A DNA stretch of 64,000 bases from Closterium sp. Naga37s-1 (GCA_947471745.1 CANJKZ010000927.1:1124501-1188500), one strand, 5' to 3'. Counted from the first letter of the stretch, positions 1-12,945 are shown. Notes: a model not told the origin generated them from the letters alone. Program-made: numbers and translations.

Positions 1-66
1 TGTGTGTGTCAAGTCAATAGCGAATTATCGCTAGTCGCTTGTAACGTGGTCATTTTGTGTGTTCCG

Positions 67-674
67 CGTGGTTTCTATTTTGTCGTGCGCGGTTTCTATT
101 TTGTCGCTTGTCAAACGTTCGGCGTGTTGCAGGTGTGTGCAGCAGACACATCAAGAACTCAAGGATGAGTTTGTGATGAAGAACCCGAGCCCTGGTGTCA
201 ACATTCAAGTAATCGCGAAGCCCGCGAAAAAGGGTACACCCCAAGATTACTTTGCGTAGTGTAACATTTCACTTGGTGTAGGCCCTAGTGAAGGGTAGTT
301 TCGAGACCCTTCGTGGTTGGGGACAGTGTGGCACTGTTCCACATCACTGTACCTCGGCTCTTGGGGTTTGTAGGAGTTGGGAGACATTCCCAACTCGTAA
401 CTCTCCCTAACTCTTCCTATCTTGTGTTCTAAGACTATAGTGGCTGCCATAGTGCCGTTCGTTCAAACCAACGCTGTGTCGTCAATACTTGGTCAAATCG
501 GGCGATCTAAATTGCCTAGTGTGGGCGACAATAAGACGCTCCAGATCCAAGTTGAATCAAGTCATTTGAAGCTGTGACCAGAACGCTATGAACGTTTGAA
601 GCCGCTGTGCAGAAATCCGACTGTGCACTCTATCTTTCGTTTTAGGCACATTGGAGCCTACTGTGACTATAACA
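67..674 (+). repeat. Dispersed repeat R, copy 1
   Basis: About 600 bp here match 55393-56017 in the same orientation at roughly 90% by eye, including a shared right end TATAACA. No coding potential is convincing in either copy. The right end abuts copia-1 pol sequence at 675, just where the RT part of copia-1 should begin, so R or a linked deletion removed the copia-1 RT and RNase H. The element class is unknown. The first 66 bases of the window show nothing I can assign. Confidence 0.7.
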
Positions 675-3600
675 GCGTAGTCTAGACGACAGTGAGCAGC
701 AAAGTCGACAAGCTCAACGACTAAGGCAGACGCAGCAGCAGACTCAAACGACGGGTCGGCGACAACAGTGGCTAGCAGACGCGTGACAGTAGGGTGCTCA
801 GCACGAAACCGGTCAGACTCAGGGTCAGCAACGACAGGTAGAGAGGACGCAGGCGGAGACGGCAGGGGAACACGTGGCGGCGGAGAGGAAGGACGACGGA
901 CGACAAGGGAAGGGCCGGGGATAGCCGGCTGACGCTGACGAGGAACACGACGACTGGAACGACCGGAAAGGACGGGTGAGACAGGACGCGACGCAGGCTC
1001 ACGACGCTCAGCAAGGCCCCCTGTCTGCTCAGTGTAAGGAGAAGGAGCAGGCAGGGGTGAGCCAGGCTGTAACGGAAGACCAGTAGACGACGGGAGGCTA
1101 AGAACCTGGCGAAGCACGGAGCCAGGCGGGGGCAGAGACGACGGAGACGGCGGAGCAAAGAACAGGCGCGGCTGTGCAGTGCCACCAGCATCGGCAGCTC
1201 CAGCACCCTCAGCAACTCCAGCGCCTCCAGCAGCTCCAGCACCCTCAGCAGCTCCAGCACCTCCAGCACCCTCAGCAGCTCCAGTACCCCCAGTAGCTCC
1301 AGCTCCTCCAGCAGCTCCAGTACCCTCAACAGCTCTAGCACCTCCAGCAGTCCCAGTACCCTCAGCAGCCCCAGCACCTCCAGCAGCTCCAGAACCCTCA
1401 GCACCAGCCCAACCTGGTGCAGCACCCCAAGAACCGGCACCTCCAGTCCTAGGGTCTGCAACCGCAGTGCCACAAGCAGCAGCACCCTCAGACACGCCAC
1501 CGTCAGCCCCAGCAGCTCCAGCACTCCCAGTACGAGCACCTCCGGGACCAGCGACACTAACACCTCCAGCAGGCAAAGGACCAGCACCACTCCCAGCTCC
1601 ATTGACGCCAGTAGAAGAACCCCCAGCAGTAGAGCCCTGAGGTGCAGAAGCGCGACGCTGACGGTGACCGTACCAGTCGTGCAGCTGCTGGGAGGTGAGA
1701 GGCACACGCGGACGAAGACGGCTACTCCAAGGAGACCGCGTAACAGCAGTCTCAGGACCCTCAGGCGACTCACCCCCAGACTCAGCACCCCCAGGCTCCG
1801 CACACGCAGGCTCAGCAACCCCAGACTCAGCACCCCCAGACGCAGCACCCCCAGACGCAGGACCTCCAGGCTCCTCACGCGCAGGCTCAGCACCCCCAGG
1901 CTCCGTACCCTCAGGCCCCTCACGCCCAGTGCCCCCAGACTCAGCACCCCCACGCTGCAAACCCCCAAGCTCCGCACCCCCAGGGACAGCACCACCACCA
2001 GCAGGACCGGAGTCACCAGTGACCTCAACAGGCGCAGGGACGGGAGGGTCTACCTGAGAAACACCTGAAGGAGCAGGACCTGGCGCGGGGAGGGGGTCTA
2101 CCTGGGGAGGACCTGGGGCAAGAAAGAGCGGCGGGAGAGGGCGAGGAGCAGTGCGGTAGGGGAAGAGGCGGTAAAAGGGGACTGACTCATCAAAGGTGAC
2201 GTCCTGGGACGCAAAGACACGGCGCGAGGCGGGGTCGTAAAACTGCCAGCTAGGCGCGTCAGGGACGAAGCCAAGGAAGACGCAAGGAATGGCGCGAGGG
2301 GAGAGCTTGTCCGCGGTGGTATCGCGAACAAAGGCACGAGCACCCCAGACCCGGAAACGCGACGCGTCGCCAACCTTCCCCGTCCACAGCAGTGTGGGCG
2401 AGGTCTCCGGCAAGGAGACACGGGGCCAAAGGTTGAGCTGATGCACGGCGTACCGGACCGCAAACGGCCACAGAAAATGGGGGGCAGCCGCATGGATCAT
2501 GGAGGTACGAGCGACCTCCATGACTAAGCCAATGCGGCGTTCAGCAACCCCATTCTGCTGCGGAGAGGCCGGAAGCGTGAAAGTCTGGCGGATGCCGTGC
2601 TCCGCACAGAAGGCGGCCAAGAGGTCTGAGGAGAACTCACCACCTCTGTCAGAGTGCAGACGCAGGACAGGAAAGTCCGACTGGAACCGCTCGCGGAGCT
2701 GGAGACGAGTAGCGCGGATCCAGGGGATCAGAACATCAGGGACATCCCCCTTGCGCTGCAAGGGGAAGACCGTGGTGTAGCGCGTGTAGTCGTCGACAAC
2801 CAGCAGGAAGTACCGCTCGTGGCCCTGTCCACAGACGCGGGCTGGGCCCCACACGTTAAGGTGGAGAGTCTGCAGTGGAGCCTCTGTGGGAGGGAACGAG
2901 GAGGAGTGAGGAGCGGCGCGCTGCCGCCCCTCGACGCAAGGAATGCAGGGCGGCGCAGGCGAGGGAGGGAGGGCAGGCAGAGACCTGGGAAGACCAGAAA
3001 CCAGAAAGCGAGAGTGCATGCTACGAAGGCGAGGCAGGGAGGGGTGTCCCAGGCGGTGGTGCCACAGGAGGGTGTCGTGAGACAGCCGGCGAAACTCACA
3101 CTGGGTAGCTACCTGAGCAGACGCGTGCAGCTGGGGAGACAAAGGGGCGAAGCGGGACTCAGTTGTGAGGGTGTACAGACTGGACCATGGCGCACGGGTG
3201 AACGTGGCCAGGTGGCGGCCGGTCTGGGAGCACGTGCAGATCGCCACACGCTGTCGGCCAGGGGTGAAGGTGTCAACACCCGCATCCTGGAGGACAGCGT
3301 TGCTCACCAAGTTCGTAGAGAACGAGGGGAGGTGGAGACCAGACAGCTCACCAGACGGGACCGCCGGACACGGAAGCACAGTGGAAGACCGTGCAAGCAC
3401 TGGGCCCCCAGAGGGGTCAGCCAGTGAGACAGGAACAGGTGCAGGAAGGGGAGTGACTGTGGTACTGTCGCGAAAGAAACAGCGGGAAGCACCAGAGTCA
3501 AGTGTAAAGGTGTGCAAGGCCTGTGCAGGCGCAGTACCAAGGGGAGCAGACTCACAAGCACCTAGTGCTGCAGGGGCTATACCAGGGGCTATACCAGGAT

Positions 3601-4982
3601 CCGGCGGCACACACAAGTAGCAGTCACCCTCAGCACTAACAGACAATGCATACATAGCAGCTAGAATAGCCTCATAGTCAAGATCAAAGATTGGTACATC
3701 ACGCCTAAGCAAGTCTGCCCAGTTGGGGAACTCAGTAGCATCAGGAAACTTGGCGCGCCAGGCGTCGCTAAGTCGAGCGAAGCAGCGCTGCTCAGTGTGA
3801 AACCCTGTGCACTGGCGATTAGCGCGGGGACCTGTGCGGATGATATAGGGGCAGCGACCAGGACCCCCAGAAGCCCCACGCCCGGCATACCAGTCAAGAA
3901 GCTGCTGGGAAGTGGGGGTCTGGCGCTGACGCTGCTGCTGCTGCTGCTGCTGCTGCGGCTGCTGCTGGCCCTGACCACCACTGCCACCACCGCTCCCTCC
4001 TCCCCCACCGCCGCTGCTGCCCCCTCCACCGCCCCCAGTGCCTCCGCCGCCCCCACCACCACCTCCACCCCCTCCACCCCCACGACCACCCCCACCACCT
4101 CCACCGCCCCCGCCGCCTGCACCATCGCCACCTCCACCGCCGCCCCCACCTGCCCTGCCACCCTTGCCTCCCCTGCCGCTGCGACGCTTCCCACTAGGAG
4201 CGGAAGCAGCCCCGACCTCCTCAGCACCAAGGTAGTCGTGAGCAGCAGCTGCGAAGGCGTAGGAGGGGGTGAGAGGGGAGGGGGAGCACTCCTCAAAGAG
4301 GGGAGAGCGAGGAGTGCCACGAGCAGCAACTACAGCGAGGATGTTCTTCTCTGCGGCAAGGAGGTGCTTCTCGAAGTCGTCGACAGTGAGAGTGGGGGGG
4401 TCTAGCGCTAGGAAGTGGTCCCTGACCGAGCTAAGAGTGTCAGGGAGGCGCGTAACGAGGAAATAGAGAGTGAAGTACATCGGGGGGGGGGGGGGGGGGG
4501 GGGGGGTTAGCGGCGCAGAACTCGGCTGAGAGGGCGGCACGAAAGCGAGTGTCAGTAGCGCGGAGGTGAGAAATGAGGTCCTCAGCAGTGGTGAACGAGG
4601 AAAGGTCGGGGAACAGGTAGGGTAGCATGAGTCGACCTATGGCTGCAGTGGCCGGGGAGGAGTAGCGCGTAACTACAGCGTCGTACAGCTTCTTAGCAGT
4701 TTTGTGCTGGCTGAAATGCGCGCGCTCAGTGATCGGCAGATGGTTCCTAATAGCTAGGCGTGCAGCACCATCGCGAGTCTGCCACTGCGAGCGTTCGAGA
4801 GCAGGAGCATCAGCAGCAGGAGCAACGGCAGTGCCAGACACGTAATCGAACAGTGAAACGCCCTCTTTGGCATCGGTCAGAAGGAACAGTTGCAGGTCGT
4901 CTAGCCACACAGTGAACTCTATAGGGCGACCGTCAGGCTCGAACGTGAGAACATTAGGCGTCGTCATAACAGCAGTAGGCAA
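675..4982 (-). pseudogene. copia-1 gag-pol remnant (gag, protease, integrase)
   Basis: The likely gag start is the ATG at 4967, because the peptide then begins like the other copia gags here (MTTPNVLTFE). Gag runs into a tract of 25 G (plus strand, 4482-4506) that breaks the frame. The second open stretch, about 4540-557, carries a Gly-rich linker, the motif QQLLDWY, a CX13CX3HX4C knuckle, the protease motif DSGASRCFFRD and the integrase HHCC and DDE signatures (HSDRGGEF, QQNGVAERRIG). A Gly/Ala/Glu-rich linker with a second motif (QQLHDWY) follows. Copia homology ends at RLDYA near 675, so reverse transcriptase and RNase H are missing. The copy cannot be autonomous. Confidence 0.9.
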
Positions 4983-5149
4983 AGGCAGCCAAAAGCAGGC
5001 AGGCAGTAGACACGAGGCAGTAGGCAGTAGACAGCAGGCTAAGACAGAGGCAGTAGGCAGTAGGCAGTACAGGCAACGTGCAGGGCAGTAGCTTGCTGCA
5101 CCCGAGCTCCTAAGGTGGGGCTCTAGACAGTGGCAGGCCGTACAGTTTG
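4983..5149 (-). repeat. copia-1 leader, proximal piece
   Basis: Short degenerate tandem words such as GCAGTAGGCAGTAGACAGC lie directly upstream of copia-1 gag. The piece is cut at 5149 by copia-2. The bases 5145-5149 (GTTTG) form the left target site of copia-2. Confidence 0.65.
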
Positions 5150-5273
5150 TGTCAAATGATATATATGTTTAGGCTATAGTGGGGTAGCCAATATGGGTTA
5201 CAGCCCCTTTTAGGGTTTCATATTTGTACCAATCTCATTCATAGTTCATTCATTCCTGCCTACTATCTTAACA
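5150..5273 (+). repeat. copia-2 5' LTR
   Basis: A 124-bp LTR bounded by TG and CA. A TATATAT word begins about 10 nt inside its left edge, so any promoter would sit at the extreme 5' end of the LTR. Confidence 0.95.
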
Positions 5274-5320
5274 TGGTTTCAGAGCAGGAGTTCCCTAGGA
5301 CCTAACTCAGTGGGCCCACC
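5274..5320 (+). promoter_or_regulatory. copia-2 primer-binding site and GGGCCCACC box
   Basis: TGGTTTCAGAGC (5274-5285) follows the LTR directly and differs by one base from the usual initiator-Met tRNA complement TGGTATCAGAGC. GGGCCCACC lies at 5312-5320, 26 nt further on, as in most other elements of this window. Confidence 0.8.
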
Positions 5321-5982
5321 GTTTTTTTTCCGCCACGTCACGCCCTACTGTCGCCCCTAGCGGGCCTTACTGCCGCGTCGCGCCCTACTGCTGCGCCGCG
5401 CCCTGCTGTCGCGTCGCGCCCTGCGGCTGCGTCGCGCCCTGCTGCCGCGTCGCGCCCCGCAACCGCGTCGCGCGCGCTGCAGCTGCGTCGCCCGCCCGCC
5501 GCGTCGCGCGCCCTTCCGCCGCGTCGCCCGCGCCCTGCTGCGCTGCCCGCGCCTTGCTGCGCCGGCCGCGCCCTTCTGCGCCGGCCGCGCCCTGCTGCGC
5601 CGCCCGCGCCCTGCTGCGCCCGCCCCGCCCTGCTGCGCCGCCCGCGCCCTGCTGAGCCCGCCGCGCCCTGCTGCGCCGCCCACGCCCTGCTGCGCCGCCC
5701 GCGCCCTGCTGCGCCGCCCGCTCTCTGCTGCGCTGCCCGCGCCCTGCTTAGCCGCCCGCGCCCTGCTGCGCTGCTCGCGCCCTGTTGCGCCGCCCAGCCA
5801 CCCGCGCCCTGCTGAGCCGCCCGCGCCCTGCTGCGCCGCCCGCACCCTACTACGCCGCCCGCGCCCTACTGCGCCGCCCGCGCCCTACTGCGCCGCCCGC
5901 GCCCTGCTGGGCCGTCGCACGCCCTTCTGACACCTCGCCTGCCCTGCGTTGCGCGTCCTGCTGCTCGTCACCGCCTAGCACC
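5321..5982 (+). repeat. copia-2 leader minisatellite
   Basis: From about 5355 to 5925 the leader consists of diverged tandem copies of a unit like GCGCCCTGCTGCGCCGCCC. Long open frames exist on both strands only because of this repeat. I do not regard them as coding, since the gag-like protein begins at the ATG at 5983. Confidence 0.85.
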
Positions 5983-8900
5983 ATGGCCACTCTTCGTGTT
6001 CTGTCCTTCGACACTGAGGGCCGTCCTGTAGAGTTCGACGCCTGGCTCGATGACTTGCAGCTCTACCTCATTAGCACCAGCAAAGACGAGATCTCCCTCT
6101 TTGATCACACCTCCGGTGCTCTAGCTGCTCCTGCTGACACAGCTGCCTTTAGCGAGCGCTCTCAGTGGCTGACACGCGATGCTGCTGCCCGCCTTGCTAT
6201 TCGCAACCACCTGCCGCTGGCGGAACTTAAGCACTTTGGCGAGCACAAAACCGCTAAGGCCCTGTACGACGCTGTAGTTGCTCGCTACTCCTCCCCTGCC
6301 ACTGCTGCGCTCAGCCGCCTCATGCTGCCGTACCTGTTCCCCGAGCTGTCGAGCTTTGCCACCGTAGCCGACCTCATCACTCACCTTCGCTCTAGTGACC
6401 CTCGTGTCCGTGCCGCACTCCGCAAGGAGTTTGTTGCCCAGCACCCCCCTCCGATGTACTGGACGCTCCACTTTATAGTGACCCGCCTACCTGACACCCT
6501 TCGCTCAGTCAGGGATCACTTCCTAGCGCGCTATCCCTCCGACCTCACCATAGACCTCCTAGAGGAGCACCTCTTAGACGCTGAGAGCAGCATTGTTAGT
6601 GTGGCTGCTGCTCGTGGTGCTCCTCGCACCCCCATCTTTGAGGGGTGCGCTTCTTCCCCTCTTGCCCCCTCCTACGCCACTGCTGCCGCTGTAGACTTCC
6701 TTGGAGCCGACTCGGTTGGTGCTGCCTCCATTTCTGCTGGGCGGCGCCGCACCGGCAAGGGCAAGGGGGGCAAGGGTGGTGGTGGCAGTGGTGGCGGAGG
6801 AGGAGGTGGAGGAGGTGGAGGTGGCGGTGGGAGTGGAGGCAGTGGCGGCGGGGGTGCTGGTGGGAGTGGTAGCGGCGGTGGAGGAGGTGGTGGTGGTGGC
6901 GGCGGTGGGAGTGGCGGTGGTGGCGGTAGCGGCGGTGGTGGCGGTAGCGGCGGTGGTGGAGGCAGCGGAGGCGGTGGCGGTCGTGGTGGAGGCGCTGGTC
7001 AGAGACAGAAGCAGCAGCGGTCCCTTACGCCTCAGCAGCTTCGTGAGTGGTTGGCTCAGAGGGGTACGTCTGGGGGTACTCGCTGTCCGTATGTCATTCG
7101 CACCGGTGAGCGTGCTGGTCAGACATGCGGCAAGCCCCACCCCCAGCAGCGTTGCTTCTCCCGCCTTGACGACGCCTGGCGTGAGGAGATGGGTGCAGAG
7201 GTTGAGACCCCTCGCTGGTTTGATCTGCTTAAGAAGGGTGTAGACATCTTTGCTCTTGACTATGATGCTATTCTTTCTGCCATGTATGCATTGTCTGTTA
7301 GTGCTGAGGGTGACTGCTACCTGTGTCTGCCGCCTGATCCAGGTATAGAGCCAGCAGCTCTTGGTGCGTGCGAGTCTGAGCTCTCAGGTACCGTGTCCGC
7401 TGCCTCAGGTGCGGGTGAGTCTGCGCTGTCAGGTACTGTGCCTTCTACCGCCTTGCACACCTTCACTCTTGACTCAGGTGCTTCCAGGTGTTTCTTCCGT
7501 GACAGCACAGCCCTCACACCGCTCCCTGCACCAGTTGCAGTCTCCCTGGCTGACCCCTCGGGGGGTCCAGTCCTTGCACGGTCTACCACTATGCTTCCTT
7601 GCCCAGCGGTCCCGTCTGGTTCGCTGTCAGGTCTCCACCTCCCCTCGTTCTCTACGAACTTGGTGAGCAACGCTGTCCTTCAGGACCACTGGGTTGATAC
7701 CTTCACCCCTGGAGTACAGCGTGTGGCGATCTGCACGTGCTCCAGGACTGGGCGACACCTGGCCACGTTCACGCGTGCGCCAAGGTCGAGCCTTTACACA
7801 CTGACCACTGTGTCACCCCAGGTCGCTGCTGTCGGTCAGGCGTCTGTGTCAGGTCAGCTAGACTCCCCTTGCTCGTGTCGCTCCCTGTCGCACCAGACCG
7901 TTCTGTGGCACCACCGTCTGGGCCACCCCTCCCTGCCCCGTCTTCGTGACATGCACCGTCGCGTCCTTGTGTCTGGTCTTCCCCGGACCCTGCCTCCCCT
8001 CCCTGCTTCGCCTGCCACGGCCTGCCTTCCTTGCGTCGAGGGGCGGCAGCGCGCCGCTCCTCACTCCTCGATTCCTCCGACAGAGGCTCCGCTGCAGACT
8101 CTCCACATGGACGTGTGGGGCCCCGCCCGTGTCAGCGGACGGGGTGGAGAGCGGTACTTCCTGCTGGTCGTTGACGACTACTCGCGCTACACCACGGTCT
8201 TCCCCTTGCGCACCAAGGGTGAGGTCCCTGCTGTCCTGATCCCTTGGATCCGAGCAGTTCGTCTACAGCTACGCAGGAGGTTTTAGACCGACCTCCCTGT
8301 TCTGCGTCTGCACTCTGACAGGGGCGGAGAGTTTGCCTCCGACCTCTTGCGCGGCTTCTGTCAGGAGGAGGGCATCACCCAGTCTTACACGCTTCCGGGC
8401 TCACCGCAGCAAAATGGGGTAGCTGAGCGCCGCATTTCGCCTGGTCATGGAGATCGCTCGTACCTCCTTGATCCATGCGGCGGCTCCCCATTTTCTGTGG
8501 CCGTTTGCGGTCAGGTACGCCGCACAGCAGCTCAACCTCTGGCCCCGTGTCTCCGTTCCGGAGACCTCGCCCACACTGCGGTGGACGGGGGAGGTTGGAG
8601 ATGCGTCGGTGTTCCGGGTCTGGGGTGCCCGTGCTCTTGTTCGTGATACGTCCGCGGACAAGCTCTCCTCCCGCACCCTTTCCTGTGTCTTCCTCGGCTT
8701 TTCGACTGACGCGCCTGGCTGGCAGTTTTACCACCCCGCCTCGCGCACTGTCCTGTCTTCTCAGGACGTCACTTTTGACGAGTCAGTCCCTTTCTACCGC
8801 CTTTTTCCCTACCGCACTGCTCCTCTCCCTCCCCCGCCGCTCTTCCTCGCTCCAGGTCCCCCTCCGGTAGACCCCCTTCCCCCCCAGGGTCCTGCTCCTT

Positions 8901-11900
8901 CAGGTGTGTCTCAGGTAGACCCACCTCCCTTAGCTGAGCCTGTCGAGGTCACTAGCGTCTCAGGTGCTGCTGAGGGTGGTACTGCTCAAGGTGCTGCGTC
9001 TGGAGGTGCTGAGCCACGGCGTGAGGTTCTGGAGGGTGAGGTGCCTGCGGGTGCTGAGCCGGTGCGTGAGGTGCTGGAGGGTGCAGAGCCTAGGGGTGCT
9101 GAGCCGGTGCGTGAGGTACTGGAGAGTGCGGAGCCTGGGGGTGCTGAGCCGGTGCGTGAGGTGCTGGAGGGTGCGGAGCCTGGGGGTGCTGAGCCGGTGC
9201 GTGAGGTGCTGGAGAGTGCGGAGCCTGGGGGTGCTGAGCCGGTGCGTGAGGTGCTGGAGGGTGCAGAGCCTGGGCGCGCGGAGACTGAGGGTGCTGGGCC
9301 GGTTTCTCGCCGGCCCCTTACACCAGCGGAGCTGCGAGAGTGGTTTGCGGTTCGTCAGCGACTGAGGAGGCGTCCTGGAGTTAGCGGTGCTGCCGCTGGT
9401 ACTGGAGACACTCGTGCTACCACAGGCCCTGGAGGTGCTCGTACTGGAGGTACTCGAGCTGCCGAGGCCGGTGGTTCTGGGGGTGCTTCTGGTGGTGTAG
9501 CTGGTGCTGGAGCTGCTGGAGGTGCTGCTGGAGCTACCGGTGGAGCTGGTGGTGCTGCTGGAGCTGGTGGAGGTGCTGCTGGAGCTACCGGTGGAGCTGG
9601 TGGAGCTGCTGGAGCTGCTGGTAGTGCTGCTGTTGGTGCTGCTGGTGCTGGAGCTGCTGGTGGTGCTGCTGTTGGCTCTGGGGGTGCTGGAGCTGCTGGA
9701 GGTGCTGCTGGAGCTGCTGGTGGTGCTAGTGTTGGTGCTGCTGGTGCTGGAGCTGCTGGTGGTGCAGCTGTTGGCTCTGGGGGTGCTGAGCGGCCACGGC
9801 CGTACTTCGTTCCGCTCCTTGAGCAGGTTCTTGGTCTCCCGCCTTCTCCTGCTCCTCCCCCTTCCTTAGAGTGTCCACCGCCTGTCTTGTCGCCGCCACA
9901 GCTACAGCCCACCTCCCCGCTGCCTGCTCCGTCTCCGTACGCTGGTCCGACAGGAGGTCTTGCTGAGCGTCGTGAGCCTGCGCCTCGTCCTGTGTCGCCT
10001 GTTCGTGCTGCTCGCACTAGTCCTCGTAGTCCGCGTCCTCCTCCTGTTGCTGGCACGCATCGGATGACTCTGCGTCCTTCCACTGCTCCACAGCGTGTCC
10101 CTCTACCGTCTCCTCCTGAGTCCTCTCTTCCTACCCTTGCTGACCCAGAGTCTGACTCCCTTCGTGCTACTAGTCCTACTGTCACGCGTCTCCTAGCCAC
10201 TGTTGTCACTGACCCTTCCTTTGAGTCTGCTGCTGCGTCTGCGCTGGTTGCCGAGCTTGTCGACTTTGCTGCTCGCTGTCGTCTAGACTACGCTGCCAGT
10301 CTTGTTGCTGAGTCTGAGTCTGTCTGTCCTCCGTCCGTCGGGGGTGAGTGTGCCCTTGGCACGGACGTCCTTGAGGACAGGCAGGAGGAGTTCCAGTGTT
10401 TTGCTGCTGCTTCACCTCATCTCGTGTCCATGCTGCTTGCCCCTGAGGGAGACCCGGATGCACTAGACATCCCGACTCCGCGCTCTTACGCAGAGGCGGT
10501 TGAGGGTCCCTACTCCTCTCAGTGGCAGGCAGCCATGGACGCAGAGATGGCTTCCTGGAAGTCCACAGGCACCTACGTCGACGAGGTTCCCCCACCTGGG
10601 GCGAACATTGTCGATGGCATGTGGATCTTCAGGGTGAAGCGGCCGCCGGGTTCTCCGCCTGTCTTCAAGGCGCGTTACGTTGCTCGTGGCTTCACTCAGC
10701 GGCATGGAGTTGACTACTTTCAGACCTTCTCTCCCACCTCGAAGATGACCACTCTTCGGGTACTGCTGCACGTCGCCGCTCAGCGTGACTACGAGCTTCA
10801 CTCTCTTGACTTCAGCACTGCCTTTCTACAGGGCAGCCTGCACGAGGAGATCTGGCTGCGCCGCCCACCTGGCTTCACTGAGTCGTTTCCCCCTGGTACC
10901 CAGTGGAGCCTCCGGCGGCCAGTCTACGGTCTCCGCCAGGCACCTCGTGAGTGGCACGACACACTGAGGACTACACTTGCGGCTCTTGGGTTTGCTCCTT
11001 CTACTGCTGACCCGTCGCTGTTTCTACGCACCGACACTTCACTGCCGCCGTTCTACATCCTCGTGTACGTCGACGACTTGGTCTTTGCTACTGCTGACAC
11101 TGAGGCACTGACTCTAGTGAAGTCGGAGCTGCAGAAGAGACACACGTGCACAGACCTGGGTGAGCTGCGCGGCTATCTTGGCTTGCAGATCACTCGGGAC
11201 AGAGCACGCCGCACCATCACTCTGACCCAGTCACACATGGTGCAGCAGGTCCTTCAGCGCTTCGACTTCCAGTTCTCCTCGCCACAGTCCACTCCTCTGC
11301 CTACTGGTCACTCGCTCTCAGCTCTGCCTTCGGATGAGTCCGTAGAGCCGAGTGGCCCGTATCCAGAGCTTGTGGGCTGCCTCATGTACCTGATGACCTG
11401 CACTCGCCCTGACCTCGCTTACCCTCTCAGCATCCTAGCACGCTACGGTGCGCCCGGGAGACACCATCCAGAGCACTGGAAGGCAGCTAAGAGGGTGATG
11501 CGTTACTTGTGCAGTACATCAGGCATGGGGCTCGTGCTTGGAGGACGGGGTCGAGTTGTCCTCACTGGTCACGCAGACGCTTCTTGGGTTGACGACTTGG
11601 CTACGCAGCGGTCGTCACAGGGTTACACCTTCAGCCTTGGCTCCGGTTCTGTCTCTTGGCGGTCTACCCGCTCTTCTTCTGTTCTCAGCTCTAGCTGTGA
11701 GGCTGAGATCTACGCAGGGGCCATGGCTGCACAGGAGCTGCGTTGGCTCACCTACCTGCTGATGGACTTGGGCGAGGTGCCTCGTTCTCCCCCACTTCTG
11801 TACGTCGATAACAAGGCAATGATTGCTTTGTGTCGCGAACAGAGGTTGGAGCACAGAACGAAGCACATCGCTCTTCGCTACTTCCTTGCTCGGGAGCTGC

Positions 11901-12049
11901 AGCAGCGTGGTCAGCTTCGTCTTGCCTACGTGGCCTCTCAGGCCAACACTGCTGATGTGTTCACCAAGGCACTTTCGCCTCGTGACCATCAGCGCTTCTG
12001 TACTGCACTTGGCCTTGTTCCTGTGTCTTCTCGCTTACTTACTTCTTGA
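5983..12049 (+). pseudogene. copia-2 gag-pol, one stop and one frameshift
   Basis: The start at 5983 is chosen because the peptide MATLRVLSFD aligns with the gag starts of the other copies. Domains in order are gag (5983 to about 6700), a Gly-rich linker (about 6750-6990), a QQLREW motif (near 7030), the CX13CX3HX4C knuckle (about 7084-7155), protease DSGASRCFFRD (near 7470), integrase HHCC (about 7900-8040) and DDE, a linker with Gly/Ala repeats, RT with YVDD (near 11065) and RNase H ending at 12049. An in-frame TAG at 8284-8286 and one extra base near 8430 both fall in the integrase core, so this copy probably makes no active integrase. The rest is open. Confidence 0.93.
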
Positions 12050-12198
12050 CCTTGCCTGTACTGTGGTCTATATTGTATACCTGCATGCCTACACTTGTTA
12101 GGTAGTGATCACTGTACTTTTGCTTTTGCATATATATTTCTGCATGCGGACTGGCCCTTTGGCCCTTTGCTTGTGCTCAGATTGTGTGGTGACGTTGT

Positions 12199-12276
12199 GA
12201 TCCACCCTGAGCTTGCTTTGCTTCTTTTGACTGGTCTTGTGACCCCTTGTTCTCCCCCACTTTGCCTATGGGGGTG
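12199..12276 (+). other. copia-2 conserved 3' noncoding block and polypurine tract
   Basis: The word GATCCACCCTGAGCTT at 12199-12214 and a CCCCCAC...GGGGG hairpin ending at the LTR recur in copia-3, copia-4 and N2, and with minor changes in copia-6. The G-rich arm just before the LTR is the expected plus-strand primer. Confidence 0.75.
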
Positions 12277-12400
12277 TGTCAAATGATATATATGTTTAGG
12301 CTATAGTGGGGTAGCCAATATGGGGTACAGCCCCTTTTAGGGTTTCATATTTGTACCAATCTCATCCATAGTTCATTCATTCCTGCCTACTATCCTAACA
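12277..12400 (+). repeat. copia-2 3' LTR
   Basis: A 124-bp copy of the 5150-5273 LTR with three differences. Confidence 0.95.
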
Positions 12401-12603
12401 GTTCGAAGGCAGTGGGTTCGGCAGCAGTGAGCCTCACAGGCAAGTACACAAGTAGGGCACGCGCGGCTGCTGGCTGCGTGCGGCTAAGGGCCGCGCGTGG
12501 CTCTCTGCTGCGCGTGGCTACGTGCTGCGCGTGGCTCCTGGCTGCACGTGACGACGGGCAGCGCGCGCGCGGGCGGCGGGCTCTACATCGCGCGCGGGCG
12601 GCG
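12401..12603 (-). repeat. copia-1 leader, middle piece
   Basis: GC-rich sequence with GCGCGC-type words lies between copia-2 and copia-3 and belongs to the copia-1 leader. Its last five bases CGGCG (12599-12603) are the left target duplication of copia-3. No gene is seen. Confidence 0.65.
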
Positions 12604-12738
12604 TGAGAAAAGGAGAAAGCGAATGAATGAACTATGAATGAAGTGAGTACATATAGGAAACCCTAATTGGGTTGTACCCCCTATGGGATACCCCACTATA
12701 GCCTACACAACAGCATAAGCTATATATATGTTCTGACA
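12604..12738 (-). repeat. copia-3 3' LTR
   Basis: A 135-bp LTR. On the minus strand it begins TGTCAGAACATATATATAGC, with a TATA-like word at its very start. Confidence 0.95.
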
Positions 12739-12816
12739 CACCCCCATAGGCAAAGTGGGGGAGAACAAGGGGTCACAAGACCAGTCACGCAAAGCACAGC
12801 AAGCTCAGGGTGGATC
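12739..12816 (-). other. copia-3 polypurine tract and conserved 3' block
   Basis: On the minus strand the block has GATCCACCCTGAGCTT (12801-12816) and ends in CTATGGGGGTG next to the LTR, as in copia-2 and copia-4. Confidence 0.75.
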
Positions 12817-12945
12817 ACAAAGTCACCACACAGTCCGAGCACAACGACAAGGCCACAAGGCCAGTTCACATGCAGGAGTGCACACATATATATATAGAGC
12901 TAGACAAGCAAGAGCAGGTATATATATGTGATAGTACAAGCAAGG

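Larger units (their letters stand above)
5150..12400 (+). mobile_element. copia-2: full-length Ty1/copia retrotransposon
   Basis: The element has two 124-bp LTRs (5150-5273 and 12277-12400) that start TGTCAAAT and end AACA and differ at three positions. The flanking 5-bp sites are GTTTG (5145-5149) and GTTCG (12401-12405), a duplication with one mismatch. A primer-binding site follows the left LTR, and a polypurine tract ending in GGGGGTG precedes the right LTR. It is inserted in the copia-1 leader in the opposite orientation. Coding is nearly complete but carries one stop and one frameshift. Confidence 0.95.

Noticed and set aside
5357-5982. N-terminal extension of copia-2 gag from 5785
   Set aside because: The extra residues are the leader minisatellite. 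The homologous gag start is the ATG at 5983.
9355-10209. 284-codon minus frame opposite copia-2
   Set aside because: Antisense shadow of the Gly/Ala-rich linker between integrase and RT.
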